From NCBI GenBank assembly GCA_023251755.1, contig JAHEYF010000020.1, forward strand, positions 1 to 60,770: a DNA stretch of 60,770 nucleotides. Direction: 5' to 3'. Within the stretch, counting starts at the first letter, position 1. Each line of letters starts with the position of its first letter. The DNA comes from Bacteroidota bacterium (GTDB lineage: Bacteria; Bacteroidota; Bacteroidia; B-17B0; Aurantibacillaceae). Positions 33,675-42,557 of the stretch are shown piece by piece. The notes under the pieces were generated by a model. The model was given only the letters and a program-made list of their open reading frames with translations, was not told the origin of the DNA and did no database searches. The translations under genes were made by a program, and so were the position numbers.

Positions 33675-35897
33675 ATGTCTAAAAACAAAAAGCCCTCTAA
33701 GTCCTATTTATTTGAGCAGGTGTTGGACCTCCTGAAACACAATGCCGGCAAAGCCCTTAACCATAAACAGATCAGTGCAGGATTAGAAATAAACACCGAC
33801 CCCGAACGCCTGCAGGTGATAGAAGTATTGGAATTATTAAAAGAACAAGCCTTTGTAACTGAACCGGAAGTGGGGAAGTTTATGGTGAAAGATGTAAAAA
33901 CCTACATCAGTGGTGTTATTGATTTTACTTCTTCAGGAACGGCTTATGTAACTGTGGCTGAAAGCGAGTCGGATATTTTTATTTCCGAACGTAAAACCAA
34001 AGATGCCTTACAGGGCGATTTGGTGAAGATATATGTATACGCTCAAAAGGTAAGGGGCAAAAAAGAAGGCGAAGTTATTGAAGTCATTAAACGCAACAAA
34101 ACAACATTTGTTGGCACGGTTCAGGTACTTCCCCGTTTTTGTTTTTTAATTCCCGATAACCACAAGATACACGTAGACTTTTTTATCCCTCTCGATAAAA
34201 GCATGGGGGTAAAAAACGGACAAAAAGCATCGGCCCGCTTAACCGAATGGAAAAAAGGAGATGCCAATCCCAATGCAGAAATTATTGAAGTGTTTGGTTT
34301 CCCCGGCGAGCACCAGGCCGAAATACACGCCATCATGGCTGAGTATGGTTTACCCGCTGAATTCCCTGCCGCAGTAGAAAAAGCCGCAAAAGATATTCCC
34401 ACCGAAATTACCCCGGCTGAAATTGCCCGCCGCCGCGACTTCCGTGACATCACCACTTTTACGATTGACCCCGTTGACGCCAAAGATTTTGACGACGCAC
34501 TTTCCTATAAAGTACTGGACAATGGAAATTACGAAATAGGTGTACACATTGCCGATGTTACGCATTACCTGAAGATTGGAGGGATCATTGATAAGGAAGC
34601 CATACAACGCGCTACTTCAGTCTACCTGGTAGACAGGTGTATTCCTATGCTACCCGAAGTGCTGAGTAATTTTGTTTGCTCCCTTCGCCCCAACGAAGAA
34701 AAATGCTGTTTTAGTGCTGTGTTCGAAATGGACGAAGAAGGCACCATCTTTCACCAGTGGTTCGGGAAAACAGTGATCTATAGTAACCGCCGGTTCTCCT
34801 ACGAAGAAGTGCAAAAAATTATTGAAAGTGGAGAAGGAGAATACAAAGACGAGATTTTAATATTAGACAAACTCGCAAAAAAACTACGCGCCGAACGTAC
34901 CCGCAAAGGTTCCATCTTTTTTGATAAAGAAGAAGTAAAATTTAACCTCGACGAACACGGCAATCCTTTGGGCGTGTATTTTAAAAAACAACAGGATGCC
35001 CACAAACTCATCGAAGACTTTATGTTGCTGGCCAACCGCAAGGTGGCGGAGTTTATTGGCAAAGGAAACAAAGACGAAAAACACGAGCAGCAAAAAAACA
35101 ATAAATCAAAAGACAAAGACAATAAGTCTGTTTGTGTATACCGTGTACACGACATCCCTTCCAATGAAAAACTAAGCGACCTGACCAGTTTTGTATCGCG
35201 CTTTGGTTACGAAATGAATACCAAAAGTAAACTGAGCACCGTTCAGTCCATCAACAAATTACTGGTGGATGTAAAAGGCAAAAAAGAAGGGGGTATGATT
35301 GAACTCCTCACGCTCCGCTCAATGCCCAAGGCGGTGTACACAGTCAAAAACATTGGCCACTACGGTTTAGGCTTTGAATATTACACGCACTTTACATCGC
35401 CCATCAGGCGTTACCCCGATGTATTGGTGCACCGATTGCTGGAAGCTAAACTGAATCATAAATTGTATTCCAATGCCGACGAGCTGGAAATGTTGTGTAA
35501 ACACTCCAGCGACATGGAACGAATGGCCGCCGAGGCCGAACGTGCATCCATTAAATACAAACAGGTGGAGTTTATGGAAGACAAGGTGGGGCAAACTTTC
35601 CCCGGTGTTATTTCGGGGGTTACCGAATGGGGAATTTATGTGGAAATTATTGAAAACAAATGCGAAGGCATGATCAAGGCCCGCGATATGCGCGACGATA
35701 ATTATTATTTTGATGAGGACAATTACCGTTACGTAGGGCGCAACACCGGACGAATATACTCATTGGGCGATACTGTTACCATTGAAGTAAAACGTGCCGA
35801 CTTAATTAAAAAACAACTGGACTTTGCCTTTGTAACTTCTGCTGTGGTTGCACAGGATAAGCCCCAACAACGACAAGGGAAGAAACGAAGACGGTAA
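33675..35897 (+). CDS. rnr: Ribonuclease R
   Basis: The 740-residue 3'-5' exoribonuclease degrades structured RNA. Order of domains: N-terminal winged-helix/cold-shock-like regions (~1-230), the RNB catalytic domain (~250-620; RDFRDITTFTIDPVDAKDFD with the metal-binding Asp residues, SVYLVDRCIPMLPEVLSN, FTSPIRRYPDVLVHRLL), then an S1 domain (~640-725; GVISGVTEWGIYVEI) and a basic tail. A Lys/Asn-rich insert (about residues 457-480) lies inside the RNB domain before the segment CVYRVHD. It is a housekeeping gene whose leader and trailer are both repeat arrays. Confidence 0.96.
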   Translation: MSKNKKPSKSYLFEQVLDLLKHNAGKALNHKQISAGLEINTDPERLQVIEVLELLKEQAFVTEPEVGKFMVKDVKTYISGVIDFTSSGTAYVTVAESESDIFISERKTKDALQGDLVKIYVYAQKVRGKKEGEVIEVIKRNKTTFVGTVQVLPRFCFLIPDNHKIHVDFFIPLDKSMGVKNGQKASARLTEWKKGDANPNAEIIEVFGFPGEHQAEIHAIMAEYGLPAEFPAAVEKAAKDIPTEITPAEIARRRDFRDITTFTIDPVDAKDFDDALSYKVLDNGNYEIGVHIADVTHYLKIGGIIDKEAIQRATSVYLVDRCIPMLPEVLSNFVCSLRPNEEKCCFSAVFEMDEEGTIFHQWFGKTVIYSNRRFSYEEVQKIIESGEGEYKDEILILDKLAKKLRAERTRKGSIFFDKEEVKFNLDEHGNPLGVYFKKQQDAHKLIEDFMLLANRKVAEFIGKGNKDEKHEQQKNNKSKDKDNKSVCVYRVHDIPSNEKLSDLTSFVSRFGYEMNTKSKLSTVQSINKLLVDVKGKKEGGMIELLTLRSMPKAVYTVKNIGHYGLGFEYYTHFTSPIRRYPDVLVHRLLEAKLNHKLYSNADELEMLCKHSSDMERMAAEAERASIKYKQVEFMEDKVGQTFPGVISGVTEWGIYVEIIENKCEGMIKARDMRDDNYYFDEDNYRYVGRNTGRIYSLGDTVTIEVKRADLIKKQLDFAFVTSAVVAQDKPQQRQGKKRRR

Positions 35898-35898
35898 C

Positions 35899-35934
35899 GA
35901 TTAGCCAATGTGATGATTAGCTAATTAGCTGATG
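35899..35934 (+). repeat. TTAGCTAATTAGCT-family repeat after the rnr stop (left arm)
   Basis: This tract (GATTAGCCAATGTGATGATT...) starts at the rnr stop and matches 17688-17723 at 34 of 36 positions. Together with 36046-36080 it brackets the 194-bp rnr-glycosyltransferase gap as an inverted repeat. Confidence 0.8.
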
Positions 35935-36045
35935 GGACAAATAGGTAAATAAAAGTCTGATAGGTATTGATGATTGGCTAATGAGGGTTTTCAAAACTAA
36001 TTTAAAAACTATATTCTGAGATCAGTTAAACTCAACACCAAAGTT

Positions 36046-36080
36046 AATCAGCTAATCATCACATCAGCTAATTAGCTAAT
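36046..36080 (-). repeat. TTAGCTAATTAGCT-family repeat before the GT2 gene (right arm)
   Basis: AATCAGCTAATCATCACATC followed by AGCTAATTAGCTAAT ends 11 nt before the ATG at 36092. Its reverse complement shares the core ATGTGATGATTAGCT with the left arm at 35899-35934. Confidence 0.8.
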
Positions 36081-36091
36081 TTAAATCATCT

Positions 36092-36862
36092 ATGCCCCAA
36101 CTATCTGTTGTAATAATTACCTATAACGAAGAAAAAAACATTGCTACCTGCCTCGATTCGGTGAAGGAGGTGGCAGACGATATTGTGGTGGTGGATTCTT
36201 TTAGTACCGACAAAACAAAAGAAATATGCCTGAATAAAGGTGCACGGTTTATTGAACATGTTTTTGAAGGACACATCCAGCAAAAAAACTGGGCCATTAC
36301 ACAGGCGAAGTACCCTCATGTATTGTCATTAGATGCAGACGAAGCTTTGGATGAGACCTTAAAAAAGTCTATCCTTACCCTGAAAAACAACTGGCAAAAA
36401 GACGGTTATTACATGAACCGCTTAACCAATTACTGCGGGCATTGGGTGAAGCACTGCGGCTGGTACCCCGATAAAAAATTACGTTTGTGGGACAGCCGCA
36501 AAGGGGAATGGCGGGGCGTCAACCCACACGATAAATATGAATTGTTTGAAGGCGATAAAAAAAGTGGATTTTTAAAAGGAGATATTTTACATTACAGTTA
36601 TTATTCGGTAGAAGACCATTACAAACAAGTTGAGTATTTTACCAGTATTGCGGCAAAGGCTTATTATGCCAATGGGAAAAAAGCCCCGGTGTATAAATTA
36701 ATAGTGAACCCTGTAGCCAAGTTTATTGATCATTATTTGCTTAAATTAGGTTTTTTAGACGGGATGAGTGGTTACCGGATCTCGCGCATTTCCGCGTACG
36801 CCACTTACCTGAAGTACAAAAAAATTCGTAACTTATACCAAAGCAATGGCTCCACTATCTAA
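36092..36862 (+). CDS. Glycosyltransferase family 2 (WaaE/KdtX-like LPS core transferase)
   Basis: The 256-residue GT-A enzyme has the GT2 pattern: SVVIITYNEEKNIATCLDSV, IVVVDSFSTDKTKEIC and LSLDADEALDE (DXD-like metal site). The later residues WVKHCGWYPDKKLRLW resemble LPS core beta-glucosyltransferases of the WaaE/KdtX group. It is a cytosolic, membrane-associated enzyme that probably adds a sugar to the LPS core. It overlaps the following GT9 gene by 17 bp, so the two act in one pathway. Confidence 0.9.
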   Translation: MPQLSVVIITYNEEKNIATCLDSVKEVADDIVVVDSFSTDKTKEICLNKGARFIEHVFEGHIQQKNWAITQAKYPHVLSLDADEALDETLKKSILTLKNNWQKDGYYMNRLTNYCGHWVKHCGWYPDKKLRLWDSRKGEWRGVNPHDKYELFEGDKKSGFLKGDILHYSYYSVEDHYKQVEYFTSIAAKAYYANGKKAPVYKLIVNPVAKFIDHYLLKLGFLDGMSGYRISRISAYATYLKYKKIRNLYQSNGSTI

Positions 36863-37859
36863 AGCAACCACTATCCTTATCAGCCGTGCCGACAGCATTG
36901 GCGATGTGGTGCTGACTTTACCACTGGCAGGTGTATTGAAACAGATGATCCCCGGCGTAAAAATTATTTTCCTGGGAAAAGACTATACCCGCGATGTGGT
37001 TGCACTTTCGGAGCATGTGGATGAGTTTATCAGCTATGACGAACTCCTGCAAAAACCGTTTGACGAGCAGGTGTATTTTTTGCGCGAAAGAAACATTGAT
37101 GCCGCTGTTCATGTTTTCCCAAAAGCTGAACTGGCCCGCCTGTTTAAAAAAGCGGGTATTACACTAAGAATTGGAACCACCAACCGTTTGTTTCATTGGT
37201 TCAATTGCAACAAATTAGTTACACTGTCCCGGAAAAATTCCCAGTACCATGAAGCCCAGCTGAATCTGAAATTAATTAAATGCCTGGGCGCTAAAGAACA
37301 CTACGAGTTACACGACATTATTCCGTATTATGGTTTTACAAAAGTAGCTGAACTCAAAGCGGAATTCGCCAATTTAATTGACCAGCAAAAAACAAATATT
37401 ATTCTTCACCCTAAATCAAAAGGCAGTGCCCGCGAATGGGGAATAGAGAACTACGATAAATTAATCAGGCAACTGCCTTCTGAAAAGTATAAAATTTTTA
37501 TTTCCGGAACGAAAGAAGAAGGAATTACATTAAAAGACCTGCTGCAAAAAAATCCACAGGTAACAGACCTTAGTGGAAGGATGGACCTGCAACAGTTTGC
37601 TGCTTTTATTCAGGCCTGCGATGGTTTGATTGCAGCCAGCACTGGTCCTTTGCACATTGCCGCTGCATTGGGTAAAAAAGCCCTGGGTTTGTTTTCTCCC
37701 CGCCGGCCTATACACCCCGGCAGGTGGATGCCTCTTGGAACCCATGCCGGTTATCTGATTTTTGAAAACGACTGCCCCACCTGTAAAAAAGGAAAAGACT
37801 GTAGTTGCATTCAAAACATTTCTGTTGCCAGCGTAATTAAAAAATTAGAGCAGCTGTAG
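36846..37859 (+). CDS. Glycosyltransferase family 9 (heptosyltransferase-like)
   Basis: The 337-residue GT-B enzyme shows the ADP-heptose:LPS heptosyltransferase pattern: an N-terminal ISRADSIGDVVLTLPLAGVL motif, the middle LHPKSKGSAREWGIENYDKL and the nucleotide-sugar motif AASTGPLHIAAALGKKALGL. A Cys-rich tail (CPTCKKGKDCSC) is present. It probably transfers heptose or a related sugar to the LPS inner core. It is translationally coupled to the GT2 gene (17-bp overlap) and overlaps the convergent TPR gene by 23 bp. Confidence 0.92.
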   Translation: MAPLSKATTILISRADSIGDVVLTLPLAGVLKQMIPGVKIIFLGKDYTRDVVALSEHVDEFISYDELLQKPFDEQVYFLRERNIDAAVHVFPKAELARLFKKAGITLRIGTTNRLFHWFNCNKLVTLSRKNSQYHEAQLNLKLIKCLGAKEHYELHDIIPYYGFTKVAELKAEFANLIDQQKTNIILHPKSKGSAREWGIENYDKLIRQLPSEKYKIFISGTKEEGITLKDLLQKNPQVTDLSGRMDLQQFAAFIQACDGLIAASTGPLHIAAALGKKALGLFSPRRPIHPGRWMPLGTHAGYLIFENDCPTCKKGKDCSCIQNISVASVIKKLEQL

Positions 37860-39399
37860 CAATTGTTTTAAGCGGTTTATTTTTAGCGTTTATAATCTCC
37901 GCAAATGTTTTGTTTTGAATTTTACTTTCCAGCCAGGCCGGCAGGTCAAAGTATTCTGAAAATGTTTCTTCAAAGCCCTCGTCCCTGTTCATTTTAATTT
38001 CATTCTTAAAGCCCTCGAACAAACGAACACGCTTTTTGAAATCTGTTTCTTTGTGAATTTTTTTGAACTGGTTTAAAAAAATATCTTCCAGCCTGCTTTT
38101 ATCCTTTTTTTTGCTGAAAAAATAAACTGTAGACCTGTAGGCAGACTCCATCGATAAATAATCGTCCAGCTCATAATGAGCTATGCAGTTCAATATACGT
38201 GCAAACGAAAGAATGTCTGTTCTCAGGTCTGTTTTTTCATTCAGCAACTTGTTGATCCATTTTAAAGCAGTCTTAAAATCATTATTTCCCAAATAGGCGT
38301 AAGCCATGTAAAACTGGATGCTGATTTGCCTGGACTTGTGAATGTTTGTATGGTACTCCTTAAACCCATCTTCAATCTCGTCAACCATCGCAATTGCTTT
38401 TTCAAACTCCCCGCTGTGGCAATAATACCTTGCCTGCAGATCGTTTGTTCTGTAAAACTGCCGGCTCATTTCCATTGGAAAACGGGCAGGGACATTTTTT
38501 AATTTATCATAATACATTTTAAACAAGTGGTATTCCTTTGTACGCAGGCAGGTTTCGCACAGGTTCGACAGCTTGGCCGAATAAAAAGCGGAATCGTTTT
38601 GAAGGAAATTACTTTGCGCTTCCACCTGTTTCATTCCCTTTACTTCATACGTGTATGCGCTTTTCATATCTCCCATTGCATGATGACAGGTGCCGTTGAT
38701 AAAATAAAACACTTTTTTTGCTTTGGTACTCAGGGCCTTTTCTTCCTGTTTAAGCAAGGGGTTTTGAATAATTTTATTAAGCGGGCTGAGATCGGAGGCT
38801 TTGTGTAAAAGTTCTCCCTTTTTGCGGATCTGCTCCATAAACGAGGTGTACAACTGGTAGTATTCATTCAGGTTGTTTAATTTTCCAAGTGCTTCATTTG
38901 TATTGGCACAAACCTGTTCAAATCCCTTTTTCATTTTTTCAGAGGAGGTGGCGATGTGCACAATCAGCTCCAGCTGCAATTCGGCTATTTTTAAAACGCT
39001 TGCAAAAAGTTCGTGTTTCCGTGCAATCTCAAGGCACCTGTTCAGTGTTTTTTCACACTGGCTGTACAAACCTTTTTTGTAGAGAATTTTAGCGCAATTA
39101 AACAATTCGTCCAGCTCCATCTCAACCGAGGAACTGGTGTAGTATTTATTTAAACTCTTCAGAATTAAATTGTAGAGGTAATTTTTTTCGGAAGACAAGT
39201 ATTTGACAAAGGTTTTGTTTTTGTATTGTGCAATAATTTTGGCCTCGTCGTACTCTTCCTGCTTTTCAATTGCGTTAAACAATTTCAGGTAATTGTACTT
39301 GCCATCGGGGTTTTGTTGTTTGGCAATAATCTTAAAATACCTTTTTTCAGATTTACTTAAGGAAGTAATTAACTGAAACAATTCATCAGAAGCTTTCAT
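37837..39399 (-). CDS. TPR-like helical repeat protein of unknown function
   Basis: The 520-residue cytosolic protein is mostly helical. It starts MKASDELFQLITSLSKSEKR, followed by an array of degenerate TPR-like hairpins (e.g. CAKILYKKGLYSQCEKTLNR, YCHSGEFEKAIAMVDEIEDG, AYAYLGNNDFKTALKWINKL). I associate this N-terminal pattern with a conserved Bacteroidota family without assigned function. It has no signal peptide, membrane segment or catalytic motif. It may be a scaffold or regulatory protein. The gene stands alone and its 3' end overlaps the GT9 gene. Confidence 0.8.
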   Translation of the reverse strand: MKASDELFQLITSLSKSEKRYFKIIAKQQNPDGKYNYLKLFNAIEKQEEYDEAKIIAQYKNKTFVKYLSSEKNYLYNLILKSLNKYYTSSSVEMELDELFNCAKILYKKGLYSQCEKTLNRCLEIARKHELFASVLKIAELQLELIVHIATSSEKMKKGFEQVCANTNEALGKLNNLNEYYQLYTSFMEQIRKKGELLHKASDLSPLNKIIQNPLLKQEEKALSTKAKKVFYFINGTCHHAMGDMKSAYTYEVKGMKQVEAQSNFLQNDSAFYSAKLSNLCETCLRTKEYHLFKMYYDKLKNVPARFPMEMSRQFYRTNDLQARYYCHSGEFEKAIAMVDEIEDGFKEYHTNIHKSRQISIQFYMAYAYLGNNDFKTALKWINKLLNEKTDLRTDILSFARILNCIAHYELDDYLSMESAYRSTVYFFSKKKDKSRLEDIFLNQFKKIHKETDFKKRVRLFEGFKNEIKMNRDEGFEETFSEYFDLPAWLESKIQNKTFAEIINAKNKPLKTIATAALIF

Positions 39400-39494
39400 T
39401 TCCCTGGTTGGTTGGTGATTAAGCCGGAAGGTAAAGAAAGAATCTTAAGGAATTATGAAGTTTAGGTGAAATTTAGGTCTGTTTAGTGGGGGGC

Positions 39495-39896
39495 TTAGTC
39501 GTGTGTGGTAAACAAACCCTTCATGTTTTTTGGAAAACCCTGCAACAACAACAGGGCAAAAGGCACGGCCCAGTTGGCGGAGCGTTCAATAAACTCTGCA
39601 ACTGGTTCGCCCGCTATTGGCCGGCTCAAAGCAGCTGTAAAAGCCCATATACCTGCCCACATTAAAAGTATCCGCATGGGGTAAATCAATACCATTACAG
39701 AGATTACAATGTCCAACGTACCTATTACAGGCATAAGCTGAACGGCTGTTTCTGTTGAAAAACCATACACTGTTAAAAGCGGTACCCAGTTTGGTTTTAC
39801 GCCAATAGCCAGAAAACCATGCCCGAAAAAAGTACCGGCTATTCCAATGCGTAAAATCCATTCGTACAAGTTTGTACTCTTTTTCTTTTGCTCCAT
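39495..39896 (-). CDS. Small four-helix membrane protein (DoxX-like)
   Basis: The ATG at 39896 is chosen because a good Shine-Dalgarno sequence AGGAGGG (39910-39904) lies 7 nt upstream; longer in-frame starts to 40100 have no such support and no hydrophobic start. The 133-residue product has about four transmembrane helices (ILRIGIAGTFFGHGFLAIG, LMPVIGTLDIVISVMVLI, ILLMWAGIWAFTAAL, WAVPFALLLLQ). The layout recalls the DoxX/DoxD superfamily but no decisive motif is seen. Function unknown. Confidence 0.75.
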   Translation of the reverse strand: MEQKKKSTNLYEWILRIGIAGTFFGHGFLAIGVKPNWVPLLTVYGFSTETAVQLMPVIGTLDIVISVMVLIYPMRILLMWAGIWAFTAALSRPIAGEPVAEFIERSANWAVPFALLLLQGFPKNMKGLFTTHD

Positions 39897-40044
39897 TTTT
39901 CGTCCCTCCTGCTTTAAGCCCTTGCGTTTTTCCCTCAACGAATGTATGGTACGTATAGGCTTTAACAGGATCTCCTGATTTCCTTTAAAATGTAGAAGCT
40001 GGCTTTTCATAGATAAGCGGATTGATTCATTAATTTTCTTACAG

Positions 40045-40077
40045 CCCGGCCCCTTCTTAGCGTAAAAGGGAGCCGGG
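40045..40077 (-). other. Long GC-rich hairpin in the leader of the DoxX-like gene
   Basis: CCCGGCCCCTT and AAGGG-A-GCCGGG form an 11-bp stem with a single-base bulge and a 10-nt loop. There is no U tract on either side, so it is not a simple terminator. A leader regulatory structure or dispersed repeat is possible. Confidence 0.5.
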
Positions 40078-40386
40078 TCTTTCAGAAATTGTACAGGCAA
40101 TATTTATTCCAGACGGAAACAGGATAAGCTTCCAGAACTACAATTGCTGCATGCGTTTAGTCCGGTTTTCATGCTGCCAGCCTGTTGGTACCTTGTTGTT
40201 CATTCCCTAATGTAAAAAGATATAGCCCCCGCTTCAAACAAAAAATCGGACATTATTGGAATTCTATCGAATAAAATCCCGGCTTTCACTGCCATGAACA
40301 AGCGGTATGTTTGTACTTACATAACTTTTTATTGTAGTTATTTGCCCTGCATATTCAATGTTTACAGCAGATTTGTGTTTTTTTCA

Positions 40387-40394
40387 TATATTTG
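40387..40394 (+). promoter_or_regulatory. Candidate -7 box of the aminopeptidase P gene
   Basis: TATATTTG matches TAnnTTTG and lies 40 bp upstream of the ATG. The -33 element is poor (GTTTAC near 40360-40365). Confidence 0.45.
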
Positions 40395-40434
40395 AGCGGA
40401 GCTGAAATACTTCATTTCTCTAATTCAGAAGACT

Positions 40435-41877
40435 ATGTTTACAAAAGAAACGTATATACAAAGAAGGCAGGCCTTAAAAAAACAAGTTGGAACAGGTGTT
40501 GTTTTATTATTGGGCAACGAAGAAAGCGGGATGAACTACGCCGCCAACACTTATCATTTCAGGCAGGACTCGTCGTTTTTGTATTTTTTCGCTTTGGATA
40601 AACCCAGCCTGGCCGCAGTTATTGACCTCGACAACAACGAAGAAATTATTTTCGGGGATGAACTTTCGATTGATGATATTGTATGGGTAGGAACCCTGGA
40701 ATCCTTAAAGTCACAGGCTTCACGCGAGGCAGGTATCAATCAGGTGCAGGCTTCGCAAGCATTAAAAAACTACCTCGCTAAAATAAAAAAAGAGGGAAGG
40801 GCCGTTCATTTTTTACCTCCTTACCGCCCCGAAAATAAACTAAAACTACAGGATTTGCTGGGAGTACATCCCAATGAAAGTAAACAGGCGGCTTCGGTAA
40901 AATTAATTAAAGCCGTTGTTGCCCAGCGCGAAATTAAATCGGAAGAAGAAATTGCCGAGATTGAAAAAGCCGTGCTCATCACCAACGAGATGCACCTGAA
41001 AGCGATGAAGATGGCGGCCCCTGGCTTAACAGAAGCCGAAATTGCCGCAGCGGTTACAAAAATTCCTTTGTCTTACGATACCAATTTATCCTTCCCGGTT
41101 ATTGCAACGGTTAAAGGCGAGGTGTTACACAACCATCACCATCATAACACACTGAAAGAAGGGCAGTTTTTTTTATTGGACGCCGGTGCAGAAACCAAAC
41201 TGCATTATGCCGGTGATATGTCGCGGACTTACCCGGTAAGCGCTAAATTCAGTGCCAGGCAAAAAAAAATTTACACGATTTGTCTGGATGCACATGAAGC
41301 CGCTATAAAAAAATGCGGGCCCGGTGTAAAATACAAAGACGTTCATTTTACCGCAGCTACAACAATTATTAAAGGGCTTAAACAATTAGGTGTAATGAAG
41401 GGCGACGAAACAGCAGCAGCTCAGGCCGGAGCGCATGCTTTGTTTTTTCAATGCGGTACCGGCCATCAGATGGGTTTGGATGTACACGATATGGAAGACC
41501 TGGGGGAACAATACGTTGGCTATACCGAAGAAGAACCAAAAAATACACAGCTGTTCGGCATAAAATCTTTGCGCATGGGGAAAGAATTAAAACCGGGTAT
41601 GGTCATCACCATAGAACCGGGTATTTATTTTATACCCGAATTAATTGATATGTGGAAAGCTGAAAACAGGTTTTCGGAATTTATCAGTTACGATAAAGTT
41701 GAGGAATACAGAGACTTTGGAGGCATACGCAACGAAGACGATGTATTGATTACAAAAACCGGTTATAAAATATTTGGTGGATTTGTTCCTAAAACAATCG
41801 CAGACATTGAACGTTACAAAGCCGGCGAAAGTCTTGAAGACATTATCGCTTCCAAAAAAAGGGCATTGCAAACTTAA
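40435..41877 (+). CDS. pepP: Aminopeptidase P family protein (M24B metallopeptidase)
   Basis: The 480-residue cytosolic protein has an N-terminal creatinase-like domain (~1-175: RRQALKKQVGTGVVLLLGNE, YHFRQDSSFLYFFALDKP) and a pita-bread C-terminal peptidase domain (~180-460). Metal ligands follow the M24 pattern: the two Asp in LLDAGAE and YAGDMSRTYP, His in GTGHQMGLDVHD, Glu in IEPGIYF and Glu in GGIRNEDDVLIT. It probably removes N-terminal residues before proline. Its stop TAA shares TTAA with the stop of the convergent response-regulator gene, so the two 3' ends overlap by 4 bp. Confidence 0.93.
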   Translation: MFTKETYIQRRQALKKQVGTGVVLLLGNEESGMNYAANTYHFRQDSSFLYFFALDKPSLAAVIDLDNNEEIIFGDELSIDDIVWVGTLESLKSQASREAGINQVQASQALKNYLAKIKKEGRAVHFLPPYRPENKLKLQDLLGVHPNESKQAASVKLIKAVVAQREIKSEEEIAEIEKAVLITNEMHLKAMKMAAPGLTEAEIAAAVTKIPLSYDTNLSFPVIATVKGEVLHNHHHHNTLKEGQFFLLDAGAETKLHYAGDMSRTYPVSAKFSARQKKIYTICLDAHEAAIKKCGPGVKYKDVHFTAATTIIKGLKQLGVMKGDETAAAQAGAHALFFQCGTGHQMGLDVHDMEDLGEQYVGYTEEEPKNTQLFGIKSLRMGKELKPGMVITIEPGIYFIPELIDMWKAENRFSEFISYDKVEEYRDFGGIRNEDDVLITKTGYKIFGGFVPKTIADIERYKAGESLEDIIASKKRALQT

Positions 41878-42557
41878 AAGATCAGCTTATAGCCCATTCC
41901 GCGAATGTTCAGGATGGAAACTGTGGTATCTTTACTTAGGTACTTGCGGAGTTTGGTAATAAAAACATCCATGCTGCGGTTGTTAAAAAAACTATCGTCC
42001 CCCCAAAGTTCCAGCAAAGCCTTTTTCTTATCCATCAGGTTGTTTTTATGTTGCACCAGCAGCTTTAATAAATCAGCTTCGCGGCCTGTAAGTTTAATGA
42101 CCTCTCCTTTATAAATCAACTCCTGCCTGGTATAATAAAATGTGTATTCACCAATAACAAATTGCTCATTCAGGTCGCTTGTTACAGCTGTTCGTTGCAA
42201 CAGGGCGTTGATACGTACAATCAGTTCTTCCATGCTGAAAGGCTTGCGGATGTAGTCGTTGCAACCCTTCTCAAAACCCTTCACCACGTCTTCCGACATT
42301 GATTTTGCGGTTAAAAAAATAACCGGCACCTGCCTGTTGATTCTTCTTATTTCTTCAAGTAGTGTAAAACCATCTTTACCCGGCAGCATAATGTCGAATA
42401 AACAAATATCCGGTTTAAATTGCTGAAAGGCTTCAATGATGGCATTGCCGGAGCTTTCGTGCCTCAGCTCAAATCCCCGCGAGCTTAGTGTTTCAGTAAC
42501 TATCTGCCCCAGGAAAATTTCATCCTCCACCAATAATATTTTCATCTTCTTAGTCAT
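41874..42557 (-). CDS. OmpR-family response regulator
   Basis: Either ATG 42557 (overlapping the kinase stop as ATGACTAA) or ATG 42545 (MKILLVEDE) may be used; the former gives ~227 residues. The receiver domain has the acidic pocket in LVEDEIF, the phosphoacceptor Asp in CLFDIMLPGKDG and the Lys in VIFLTAKS. The C-terminal winged-helix domain (~135-227, GREADLLKLLVQHKNNLMDK) binds DNA as OmpR/PhoB relatives do. It is cotranscribed with the kinase gene upstream. Its likely target is the four-fold repeat at 44036-44071 between this operon and the divergent genes. Confidence 0.93.
   Translation of the reverse strand: MTKKMKILLVEDEIFLGQIVTETLSSRGFELRHESSGNAIIEAFQQFKPDICLFDIMLPGKDGFTLLEEIRRINRQVPVIFLTAKSMSEDVVKGFEKGCNDYIRKPFSMEELIVRINALLQRTAVTSDLNEQFVIGEYTFYYTRQELIYKGEVIKLTGREADLLKLLVQHKNNLMDKKKALLELWGDDSFFNNRSMDVFITKLRKYLSKDTTVSILNIRGMGYKLIF

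Larger units (their letters stand above)
39897..40434. other. Intergenic region between divergent genes (538 bp)
   Basis: It contains the Shine-Dalgarno site and leader of the DoxX-like gene, a strong hairpin at 40045-40077, and a candidate promoter for the peptidase gene near 40387. The in-frame upstream extension of the DoxX-like ORF to 40100 has no support as coding. No other gene is seen. Confidence 0.5.

Noticed and set aside
39897..40100. Upstream extension of the DoxX-like gene to 40100
   Set aside because: A strong Shine-Dalgarno sequence supports the start at 39896, and the extension crosses a GC-rich hairpin with no conserved features.
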